Shown here: one piece after another, positions 37,266 through 44,990 of the stretch
How positions within the stretch are numbered: position 1 is the first letter of the stretch
Layout: each line of letters opens with the position of its first letter
Source: Candidatus Peregrinibacteria bacterium
GTDB taxonomy: Bacteria; Patescibacteriota; Gracilibacteria; UBA1369; JACRIC01
Reading direction: 5' to 3'
Assembly (NCBI GenBank): GCA_016188705.1
Contig: JACPHH010000027.1
Coordinates: forward strand, 1 to 56,650
DNA length: 56,650 bases
Notes under the pieces: generated by a model
Seen by the model: the letters and a program-made list of their open reading frames with translations, nothing else
What the model was told of the DNA's origin: nothing
Databases searched by the model: none
Translations under genes and position numbers: made by a program

Positions 37266-37289
37266 GAGCTGTTCACATAAAATTTTTTC
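37265..37289 (+). repeat. Dispersed repeat family B, abutting the clpC stop codon
   Basis: AGAGCTGTTCACATAAAATT plus a T run starts on the last base of the clpC TAA codon. The same core forms both arms of the palindrome at 50407-50436. Confidence 0.5.
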
Positions 37290-37408
37290 AACTGCCCTTG
37301 ACGAGAATCGCCATTTTCTCTACAATCTTAAAGCTTGTTAAAAAACGAAACAAAGCAGAGACGTTTTTTCAAGCAGTACTTCTTTAATACTCTGCGAATA
37401 CATTTTTT

Positions 37409-38797
37409 ATGGCAAAAAAAACTCCAAAAGTTCGTCAAACCATAGAACGGGATAGTATGCTCGACGAACTCATACAAAATTCCCCTTCCATTATCATGCC
37501 GAAAGCAGGAACACTGGTAAAAGGAAAGGTTTTCTCTCTTCAAAAAAACCAAATACTCGTTGATTTGGATGGCACGGTTACAGGTATGATCAGCGGTCGT
37601 GAAAGTCGCGATCGATCAAATACAATAAAAAAACTCAAAGAGGGCGATCCAATAACCGCTTACGTTATTGAAGAAGAAAATCCCGAAGGACTCGTCGTTC
37701 TCTCGCTGCGCAAAGCAAGTCAGGAAAAAACATGGGAAGATTTTCAAAATTCATATCAAAATGGAAATATTATCGAAGTACGTCCTCATGAAGCCAACAA
37801 AGGAGGCTTGCTTTTGGAAATTGACGGAATTAAAGGGTTTATTCCTGTATCACAGCTTGCCCCACTTCACTACCCGCGAGTAAACGGAGCGGATTCACAA
37901 AGAATCCTCGAACGCCTGCAAAAACTCATCGGCATCACGTTTAAAGTAAAAATTATCAATATTGATAAAGAAAACGGAAAGCTCATTCTTTCTGAAAAAG
38001 CCGGGATGGAAGAACAAAGAAGAAATGCTCTATCAAAACTCAAAGCTGGACAAAAAGTGAAAGGAAAAATCAGCGGAGTGGTAAAATTTGGTATATTCGT
38101 AGCGTTTGATGGACTTGAAGGACTGGTTCACATTTCCGAAATTGCTTGGGGTCATGTCAACGATCCTTCAGATTACGGAAAACTTGGCAATGAAGTCGAG
38201 ATACTTATCATTGGCATTGAAAATGAAAAAATATCGCTCAGCATGAAACGTCTCGTTCCAGATCCATGGATCGAAGCCGCAAAAACATTTCAAGTTGGAA
38301 AAATTATTGAAAGTGAAATCACCAGAATTACGGAATTCGGAGCTTTTATAAAACTCAATGATGAAATAAACGGTCTCATTCACCTTTCAGAGGTTACAGA
38401 TGATCCAAGTATTAAAGATATTGGACAGATTTTAAAAGCAGGACAAAAAGTCCGCGCGAAAATTATAGCGGTTGATCTTGAAGAACATCGCATTGGTTTG
38501 AGTATAAAAGCTTTGGAAAAAGATAAAGAAGAAGGAAAAAAAACGAAAAAAGAAAATGAAAAAAAATCAGAAGATGCTTCGAATAACGAAATCGCGTCAG
38601 AAAATAAGTCTACAAAAGATGAAGAAATTTCTTCCGTGAAAAATTTTCCTGGAGTAAGCGCGAAAACAATCAAAATTTTAGAAAACGCCGGTATACAATC
38701 GATTGATGATCTCAAAGGAAAAACGAAAGAAGACCTTCTCGGAATTGAAGGAATTGGAGAAAAAACAGCTGAAAAACTTCTTGCCCTTGCAAAATAA
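37409..38797 (+). CDS. rpsA: Ribosomal protein S1-like RNA-binding protein with four S1 domains and a C-terminal helix-hairpin-helix domain
   Basis: 462 residues. Four S1 (OB-fold) domains are readable at ~30-100 (AGTLVKGKVFSLQKNQILVDL), ~112-185, ~203-275 (GQKVKGKISGVVKFGIFVAFDGLEGLVH) and ~288-360 (IITRITEFGAFIKL type). A charged low-complexity linker (~365-405) leads to a helix-hairpin-helix domain (~408-462: FPGVSAKTIKILENAGIQSIDDL, GIEGIGEKTAEKLLALAK). S1 binds mRNA leaders on the small ribosomal subunit; the HhH tail resembles DNA/RNA-binding tails of NusA or polymerase and is not part of standard S1. In a genome almost without Shine-Dalgarno sites such a protein may matter for initiation (inference). 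The ylxR-type gene overlaps its end. Confidence 0.88.
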   Translation: MAKKTPKVRQTIERDSMLDELIQNSPSIIMPKAGTLVKGKVFSLQKNQILVDLDGTVTGMISGRESRDRSNTIKKLKEGDPITAYVIEEENPEGLVVLSLRKASQEKTWEDFQNSYQNGNIIEVRPHEANKGGLLLEIDGIKGFIPVSQLAPLHYPRVNGADSQRILERLQKLIGITFKVKIINIDKENGKLILSEKAGMEEQRRNALSKLKAGQKVKGKISGVVKFGIFVAFDGLEGLVHISEIAWGHVNDPSDYGKLGNEVEILIIGIENEKISLSMKRLVPDPWIEAAKTFQVGKIIESEITRITEFGAFIKLNDEINGLIHLSEVTDDPSIKDIGQILKAGQKVRAKIIAVDLEEHRIGLSIKALEKDKEEGKKTKKENEKKSEDASNNEIASENKSTKDEEISSVKNFPGVSAKTIKILENAGIQSIDDLKGKTKEDLLGIEGIGEKTAEKLLALAK

Positions 38798-39104
38798 TAA
38801 AAAATCTCACATACAAACCATAGGAGTACGGGTTCGAACCTGCGTGAGCTGTAAAAAAAAGGCGGAAAAATCAGCTTTCATTCGGATAGTCGGAACACCG
38901 AAGGGTGAAATAAAAATAAACAAACCGACGACCGTTGGAAGAGGAATGTACCTCTGTAAAAAAAAAGATTGTATAGAAAAAGCATTTCGTCAAAAAGGGA
39001 AAAATGCCATACAATACCATTTTAAAAAAAAATTTAAAGAAATTTTACAGGACATTCATGACAAAGAGATTGAAAAAGAACTCCTGAGGATTATACAATC
39101 GTGA
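38781..39104 (+). CDS. YlxR (DUF448) family RNA-binding protein
   Basis: Signature residues of the YlxR fold are clear: VRTCVSCKKKAEKSAFIRIV, then a variable loop and GRGMYLCKKKDCIEKAFRQK. These are small nucleic-acid-binding proteins usually encoded between nusA and infB; here the gene follows the S1-HhH gene instead. The start is uncertain. The longest frame opens at ATG 38703 but overlaps the S1 gene by 95 bases and adds a Lys/Glu-rich extension. TTG codons at 38781 and 38787 give a near-normal length, and I use the first. The TGA stop overlaps the GTG start of the next gene (GTGA), pointing to a coupled operon. Confidence 0.75.
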   Translation: MPLQNNKKSHIQTIGVRVRTCVSCKKKAEKSAFIRIVGTPKGEIKINKPTTVGRGMYLCKKKDCIEKAFRQKGKNAIQYHFKKKFKEILQDIHDKEIEKELLRIIQS

Positions 39105-42076
39105 CAATGGAACCAATATTTGGAAATCAGGAACAAAGTCAGGCGATAACCCTTGATTCAGGGCCGCTTTTAATTATTGCGGGAGCAGGAACGGGAAAAA
39201 CATTTGTCATTACCTCAAAAATTTTTCACCTCATTGAAACAAAAAAATATAAACCTGGAGAAATACTCGCGCTCACATTTACGGAAAAAGCAAGCAATGA
39301 AATGATGGAGAGAATTGATCTCATGCTTCCCTTGGGCTACGAAACGCTCTGGATAAAAACCTTCCACGGATTCTGTGAATCGGTGCTTCGGGAATATGGA
39401 CTCGAAATCGGCCTTCCCACAGACTACAAAATACTTTCAACTCCTGAACTCTGGTTTTTTTGCAAAAATCATCTTTTTGATTTTCCACTGGATACCCTTC
39501 GTCCTCTCGGAAATCCCACAAAATGCCTTAATGCGCTCATTGACCATTTTAGCCGACTCAAAGATGAAGATATCTCCCCTTCCAAATATCGTGAATATGC
39601 GGAAAACAAAAAAAATGAAAACGATTCCGATGAATATAAAAAAGAAAAAGAATTGGCAGGATGCTACGAAGTATACCAAAAACTCATGATTGAACAGGGA
39701 TATCTTGATTTTGGAGACCTCGCATTCTATACTTTGCGACTCTTTGAACAACGTCCTCATATCCTGAAAACATATCAAAATCGCTTCAAGCATATTTTGG
39801 TTGATGAATTTCAGGACACTAATTACGCGCAAAATAAACTCGTGGAACTCCTCGCCCATACTCATCAGAATATTACAGTTGTCGGTGATGATGATCAGTC
39901 CATTTACAAATGGCGAGGCGCGTCGATAACGAATATTCTCAAATTTGAAAAAATGTTTCCGGAATGTAAAAAAATAGTACTCAATAAAAATTACCGTTCA
40001 TCACAAAACATTCTTTCGCTCAGTCATTCCATTATTCAAAATAACAATCCCAATCGACTTGAAATTCAAGAAAATATCGATAAAAAACTGAGGGCCGTAC
40101 AGGAAAATGAAAATCTTCCCATTGATATTATTCACACGGAAAATCTCTCAAAAGAAGTTGAAACTGTTTTGAGAGAAATTGAAAAACTTCACAACGAAAA
40201 ATCCATACCATATAACGATTGCGCTATTTTAGTGCGCGCAAACAACCACGCAAAACCATTCATTGATGAATGCAAAAAAAACGGACTCCCCTACCACTCA
40301 GCTTCAAATCAAGGATTTTTTTCCCGCGAAGAAATAAAAGATCTTATGGCATTTATAAAAATTATGAGCAACGTGAGTGACGATATTGCGTTTTTTCGGA
40401 TACTCAGCATGCCGCTCTGGAACATTTCCATGGAGGAAATTCTTTTGTGGGTGCAACAAGCAAAACTAAAATCAATTCCGCTCTTTTTCTTTCTCAAAAA
40501 TCTCAAAGAAAACCCTGATCTTTTCAAAAAAAATGTTTCAATCAAAACGGTTCATGATCTTCTCACCGAACTTCTGGAACAAACAAGACGGGATCTTCCA
40601 AGTCAAATTATCGGTCTTTTTTTAAAAAAATCAGAATATCTTAAAAATATAACGCTTCTTGAAACATCAGAAGCCTACGAAAAAACACAATATATAGCGC
40701 AATTTTCAAAAATAATTTTAAAATTTGAGGCGAATAATCAACAGAAAACAATGCTCAGCCTCGCCGAATACCTTCGTTTACTTGAAGAATCAGGAGAAAA
40801 TCAATCCTTTGGCGTTCAAGAAGATTATATCGACATCGATAGAATTCATATCCTCACGGTTCACGCGAGCAAAGGACTGGAATTTCCCTACGTTTTCCTT
40901 GTCAATCTTGTAAACGAACGATTTCCGGCGAAACAGAGAAATGAACCATTTGAAATTCCGGAATCACTCATTCCTGAAACGCTGCCAAAAGAAAATACTC
41001 ATTTTGAAGAAGAACGGCGACTTTTTTATGTCGGATGTACTCGGACGAAAAAAAAACTCTTTTTAAGTTACAGTGATTTTTACGAAGGAAAAAAAGAATG
41101 GAAAAAAAGTATTTTTGTTACTGAAACTGAAAATTCCGGATGTCTCCTTCATGAAATTTCTGAAAAACGCCATTGCGAAAAAGAGTTTTCAGAGATTCAT
41201 CATGATTCAACGAGAAAACATGAATCAATAAGCCCTCATCGAAATCATGCCGGCATAATCGTAGCGCCTGAAATTTTCCCTATCGCGGGAATTGAAAAAA
41301 AAAATATAAAAAACTTCAAAACAACGAACGATGTACTGATGCTGACTTCGAAAATTTTTTTACGAAAACTTTCCTACAGTCAGATCGACACATTCCAAAT
41401 ATGTCCGCATAAATATAAATTAAATTATTTATGGAAAGTGCCAACACCGCTGAATCACGCGCTAAGTTTTGGATCATCGATTCACAACACTTTGAGGGAT
41501 TTCTATCAAATTTTAAAAAAAAATCCGACTCTGGCAAAAAAACACGACCTCAAAGAGTGTTATGAAAAAAATTGGCTTTCGCAAGGATATTTAAATAAAA
41601 CCCACGAGCAAAAAAGAAAATCTAAAGGATGGATTCTTCTTGAGGAATATTACGAAATACATAAAACATGCTGGACGATTCCGATATACCTTGAACGAAA
41701 TTTTAGCTTCCTTATAGGAAAATATATGATCAACGGTCGAATTGATCGCATCGACAGATTGAAAGATGGAAGTTTTGAAGTAATTGACTATAAAACAGGC
41801 GCGCTCAAAAAACAAAACGAAGTAGATAAAGACATGCAACTTTCACTCTACGCGTTGGCTTGCAAAAAGGCTTTTAATATTCCTGCGCGGCAATTAAGTC
41901 TCTATTTTCTCGAAGAAAATAAAAAAATTTCAACAATAAGAACCAATGAACAAATAGAAGAAACCGAAAAAACTCTCGAAAAATTAGCATCGAGCATGGA
42001 AACATCGGATTTCAAAGCAACTCCATCATTTATGTGTCAATTCTGCGACTATAAACTTCTCTGCTATGCAGTATAA
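39101..42076 (+). CDS. UvrD-like superfamily 1 helicase fused to a PD-(D/E)XK Fe-S nuclease
   Basis: 991 residues. The helicase part (1-~690) has all UvrD/PcrA motifs: AGAGTGKTFVIT (27-38), TFTEKASNEM, LVDEFQDTN, GDDDQSIYKWRGA, LNKNYRSSQNIL, HASKGLEFPYVFL and YVGCTRTKKKLFLS. The C-terminal part (~755-991) is a RecB/Cas4/AddB-like nuclease: YSQIDTFQICPHKYKL, FEVIDYKTGALK (D...D-x-K) and the terminal CQFCDYKLLC. Cys768 with Cys979, Cys982 and Cys988 has the spacing of the AddB/Cas4 iron-sulfur cluster. Such one-chain helicase-nucleases may replace AddAB/RecBCD in end resection. The start is GTG at 39101 or ATG at 39107; GTG overlaps the previous stop. Confidence 0.9.
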   Translation: MTMEPIFGNQEQSQAITLDSGPLLIIAGAGTGKTFVITSKIFHLIETKKYKPGEILALTFTEKASNEMMERIDLMLPLGYETLWIKTFHGFCESVLREYGLEIGLPTDYKILSTPELWFFCKNHLFDFPLDTLRPLGNPTKCLNALIDHFSRLKDEDISPSKYREYAENKKNENDSDEYKKEKELAGCYEVYQKLMIEQGYLDFGDLAFYTLRLFEQRPHILKTYQNRFKHILVDEFQDTNYAQNKLVELLAHTHQNITVVGDDDQSIYKWRGASITNILKFEKMFPECKKIVLNKNYRSSQNILSLSHSIIQNNNPNRLEIQENIDKKLRAVQENENLPIDIIHTENLSKEVETVLREIEKLHNEKSIPYNDCAILVRANNHAKPFIDECKKNGLPYHSASNQGFFSREEIKDLMAFIKIMSNVSDDIAFFRILSMPLWNISMEEILLWVQQAKLKSIPLFFFLKNLKENPDLFKKNVSIKTVHDLLTELLEQTRRDLPSQIIGLFLKKSEYLKNITLLETSEAYEKTQYIAQFSKIILKFEANNQQKTMLSLAEYLRLLEESGENQSFGVQEDYIDIDRIHILTVHASKGLEFPYVFLVNLVNERFPAKQRNEPFEIPESLIPETLPKENTHFEEERRLFYVGCTRTKKKLFLSYSDFYEGKKEWKKSIFVTETENSGCLLHEISEKRHCEKEFSEIHHDSTRKHESISPHRNHAGIIVAPEIFPIAGIEKKNIKNFKTTNDVLMLTSKIFLRKLSYSQIDTFQICPHKYKLNYLWKVPTPLNHALSFGSSIHNTLRDFYQILKKNPTLAKKHDLKECYEKNWLSQGYLNKTHEQKRKSKGWILLEEYYEIHKTCWTIPIYLERNFSFLIGKYMINGRIDRIDRLKDGSFEVIDYKTGALKKQNEVDKDMQLSLYALACKKAFNIPARQLSLYFLEENKKISTIRTNEQIEETEKTLEKLASSMETSDFKATPSFMCQFCDYKLLCYAV

Positions 42077-42166
42077 AAAATTTTTGTATATGCCAACCAC
42101 TATTCCTGTAATCCCCGCCGCTTTTCTTCAAAAAAAACAGTGAGCAGTTACAGTATAATCGGACCT

Positions 42167-43603
42167 TTATGGTTTTCTAAATAATGACCAATTTCTAAAA
42201 TCATAAATAATGTCCGATATGCTCCAACCTGTATCGTAACTATCATTTTGATTCGTTCTTCTATAATTCGATACTAAAATTCTTGTTTCTTGTAGCGTTC
42301 TTGAATTATCCGCAGCGATATTGTTTCCATGAGGATCAATCAATCCTTCAGGGATGCCTAAAGCCTGTCCTTGATATTGCAAGTCAGGATTTGAAAAATA
42401 TTTAAGCAATGGACATGACCAATCACAAGATGACCCGTAAGCCATTGCTGTTCTAAAAGATTTATCAGGAGGCAAATAACCAAATGAATAATCAAAATGA
42501 GCGCCGCTTGAACCAGGAGCTTCACGATCATGACCGGCTCCAAAAAGATGACCCGTTTCATGAGTAAATGCTCCGACATCAGGATAATTAGCCCATTTTG
42601 CTACTAAAACATTAAAAGCTAAACTTTCCTCAAGAAAATATGAAAATGCAACTCCTGCTATTCCTTCTGTACAAGTTGAATCAATAAAAAAACTTACCAA
42701 ATCAGCACCATATTCATCACGCTTTTCATGAACGGATTCAAGTCCACTTTTTCCTGAAATCAAAGCAAACAAAATAGTCGAAATATCACATGTATTGGGA
42801 TCGGTCTCATCATAATATACCTTATCAAGTCCGACAAGACGTAATTTTGTATCGATATTACTATTTTCAAAGGTAAGATTCATATTTTCTACAGCAAGAG
42901 CTATTTCTGATTTGATATCAATATATTTCATATCCGTTAATGCTGAGTATGCAACAAGAATATCAACAACAGAGCCATCATCAAGCTTAAGTTTCGGTTC
43001 AACATGAGACAATTCTTTTTTTTCAACGCTATTTTCTTCAGATTCATGAGAAAAAATCATTCCTTCTTTTATCATTTCAGGATCCAGATGAAAATCACGA
43101 ATATTGGAATGTTTCAATTCAGTAATAAAATGTTGGCTTCCTGACGTTGGGCGTATTCTATACATTCTATTATTGTGATCCTTAATGTCGCCACTTATGT
43201 ATCCGCCAGAGGTGTTCACGATAAAAACAAAAGAATTCAAATTATCATCTGAAACAAATCCATAAAGAGCGATTCTTTCAGTATCTAATTGTATTTTTTT
43301 TGTCCAAACCACATTCACCTGAGCATCAGAAAAAAACTGAATAACAGTTTTTGAATCGGCTGGTAGCGAATTCGAAATAATAAATGGTATAAAATTCGTA
43401 TCTAAAAAAGCAGTCCGTTCTCTCACGATTTCAGCGCGGTCAGGAAACGATATGCATTGTTGTATATCCAAGCCGCAATTTTTCGTAGCATAAAGCGAAT
43501 CTCGAAAAAGTAAATTTCTTGATTCAGAATGAGCAATTTGAGATAAAAAAATAGATCCAATCCCAACCAGAATAAAAAATGAGACAAAAAATCGAAATTT
43601 CAT
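42167..43603 (-). CDS. Secreted zinc metalloprotease (metzincin, reprolysin/M12-like)
   Basis: 478 residues. The N-terminal signal peptide (1-~26, MKFRFFVSFFILVGIG...AHS) is followed by a pro-region/beta-rich segment (~30-190) and a catalytic domain (~205-450). The zinc site is H348-E-T-G-H352-L-F-G-A-G-H358-D, exactly HExxHxxGxxHD, followed by a Met-turn in RTAMAYGSSCDWSC. Several paired cysteines suggest disulfides outside the cell. The C-terminus ends NWSLFRKP, similar to the end of the giant surface protein. It could mature surface proteins or digest host proteins; no substrate evidence. Expression is likely controlled at the operator-like region 43608-43666. Confidence 0.88.
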   Translation of the reverse strand: MKFRFFVSFFILVGIGSIFLSQIAHSESRNLLFRDSLYATKNCGLDIQQCISFPDRAEIVRERTAFLDTNFIPFIISNSLPADSKTVIQFFSDAQVNVVWTKKIQLDTERIALYGFVSDDNLNSFVFIVNTSGGYISGDIKDHNNRMYRIRPTSGSQHFITELKHSNIRDFHLDPEMIKEGMIFSHESEENSVEKKELSHVEPKLKLDDGSVVDILVAYSALTDMKYIDIKSEIALAVENMNLTFENSNIDTKLRLVGLDKVYYDETDPNTCDISTILFALISGKSGLESVHEKRDEYGADLVSFFIDSTCTEGIAGVAFSYFLEESLAFNVLVAKWANYPDVGAFTHETGHLFGAGHDREAPGSSGAHFDYSFGYLPPDKSFRTAMAYGSSCDWSCPLLKYFSNPDLQYQGQALGIPEGLIDPHGNNIAADNSRTLQETRILVSNYRRTNQNDSYDTGWSISDIIYDFRNWSLFRKP

Positions 43604-43607
43604 ACAA

Positions 43608-43666
43608 AAATAATGTTATTTTATAAAAACTATTTTAAAAAATAACATTATTTAAAAAATTGTCAA
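43608..43666 (-). promoter_or_regulatory. Metalloprotease promoter overlapped by a duplicated dyad (operator-like)
   Basis: On the minus strand TTGACA (43666-43661) with a 16-base spacer to TATTTT (43644-43639). AAATAATGTTATTTT (43608-43622) and its exact reverse complement (43639-43653) form a 15-base inverted repeat. Each arm also contains its own small dyad AATAA-NN-TTATT. One copy covers the -10 region and the other the start-proximal leader, as expected for a repressor with two sites. A -10-like TATAAT for divergent rmuC is at 43691-43696. Confidence 0.5.
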
Positions 43667-43765
43667 TAGAAGACATCTAAAAAATTACGATATAATAATA
43701 AAAAACCTGTAAAAACGCAATGAAACAAAAATAAAAATTATTAAGGTTTCATAATCTAAAAAAAT

Positions 43766-44863
43766 ATGGAAAATCTTTTCATGGTCGTCATTATTGCAGT
43801 TATCGCTCTTTCTATCTGGTATAACTGGAAAACTCATCAGTCCTTACAAAAGCTTAATCAAAAAAAAGACGAAGAAAAAAGTCTTGGTGAACGGCTGGAT
43901 ATTTTATCGCAGCACATGACAACGAATCTGAGCGGGGTGACGAATAGCGTTCTTCACCAGCTCAATGAAGTAACAAAGCAAGTAAATGAAAGATTGAAAG
44001 AAAGTACTGAAATGACGGAAAGAACTCATCGATCCGTCGGCGAACGACTCGACAACGCGGCAAAAGCAGTCAATACCATTACAGGGAGGCTCGCGAAAAT
44101 CGAGGAAGCAAATCAACGCATTTTTGAAGTGGGAAAAGACATCGCAAGTTTACAGGAAATTCTCAGAGCGCCAAAACTCCGTGGCGTTTTGGGAGAACTT
44201 TTTCTGGGAGACCTCCTCGCTCAAATTTTACCAAAAGAACTGTTCACTCTCCAATACAGTTTTAAAAATGACACCAAGGTCGATGCCGTCATTCATTTTC
44301 CGAATCAGCTTCTCGTTCCGGTTGATGCCAAATTTCCTTTAGAAAATTTTAAAAAAGTGATTGAGTTTTCTGAAGAAAAACAAGCGAAAGCAGCGCGAAA
44401 AAATTTCTACAGCGACGTAAAAAAACACATTGACGATATCGCGAACAAATATATCGTTCAAGACGAAGGAACTCTCGATTTTGCGCTCATGTATATTCCC
44501 GCGGAAAATGTTTATTATGAAATGATTGTAAAAACCGAAGAAGACAATTCAATATGCCAATATGCCATCAGTAAAAAAGTTATTCCAGTCTCCCCTAACA
44601 GTTTTTATATTTACCTTCAAGCCATTCTTATGGGATTCAAAGGACTTCAAATCAATAAAAACGCGAAAGAAATTTTAAGCTATATCAGCAATCTTAAAAC
44701 CACATTTACAAAATTCGGTGAAGATTTCGAACTTGTCGGAACGCATTTGAATAGAGCAAAAAACAGCTACGACAATTCTGAAAAACGGCTCGATAATTTT
44801 GAGCAAAAACTCAAAACCATAGAAATGCTCGAAAAACAGGAAGAAAAAATCCTTTTGGAATAA
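43766..44863 (+). CDS. rmuC: DNA recombination protein RmuC
   Basis: 365 residues. An N-terminal membrane anchor (~4-19, LFMVVIIAVIALSIWY) is followed by a long coiled coil (~25-135) and the RmuC nuclease-like domain (~140-310): LRGVLGELFLGDLLAQILP, QYSFKNDTKVDAVIHFPN, LLVPVDAKFPLENF and YIPAENVYYEMI. The V-D-A-K-F-P-L-E-N-F segment is the PD-(D/E)XK-like core. RmuC limits recombination between inverted repeats in E. coli, which is notable beside the palindromic repeats here. It is divergent from the metalloprotease, and the stop codon is followed one base later by a family A repeat. Confidence 0.93.
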   Translation: MENLFMVVIIAVIALSIWYNWKTHQSLQKLNQKKDEEKSLGERLDILSQHMTTNLSGVTNSVLHQLNEVTKQVNERLKESTEMTERTHRSVGERLDNAAKAVNTITGRLAKIEEANQRIFEVGKDIASLQEILRAPKLRGVLGELFLGDLLAQILPKELFTLQYSFKNDTKVDAVIHFPNQLLVPVDAKFPLENFKKVIEFSEEKQAKAARKNFYSDVKKHIDDIANKYIVQDEGTLDFALMYIPAENVYYEMIVKTEEDNSICQYAISKKVIPVSPNSFYIYLQAILMGFKGLQINKNAKEILSYISNLKTTFTKFGEDFELVGTHLNRAKNSYDNSEKRLDNFEQKLKTIEMLEKQEEKILLE

Positions 44864-44864
44864 A

Positions 44865-44930
44865 GGAACCTCTAAAAAACGAAACTTCGTAACGAGTTAC
44901 ACGGTCAGGCTTTCAAAAAGAGCCAAAATG
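44865..44930 (+). repeat. Dispersed repeat family A joined to a piece of the long palindrome
   Basis: Begins GGAACCTCTAAAAAACG, continues through AACTTCGTAACGAGTTAC and ends CAGGCTTTCAAAAAGAG...AAAATG. The last part matches the reverse complement of the right arm of the 13104-13247 palindrome with a small gap. It lies between rmuC and infB and links the end motif to the hairpin core. Confidence 0.55.
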
Positions 44931-44990
44931 GATACTTGCAGGAAGAATGCTTACATGATACATTTGTCCTGGTTTAAAACGCATTTTTCT

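Noticed and set aside
16276-39104. Possible UGA-to-glycine recoding as in some Gracilibacteria
   Set aside because: cysS and the ylxR-type gene end naturally at TGA, right where the families end and the next gene starts; no conserved protein contains an in-frame TGA.
43608-43653. Inverted repeat as a transcription terminator
   Set aside because: It lies between the 5' ends of divergent genes, where no transcript ends; an operator role fits better.
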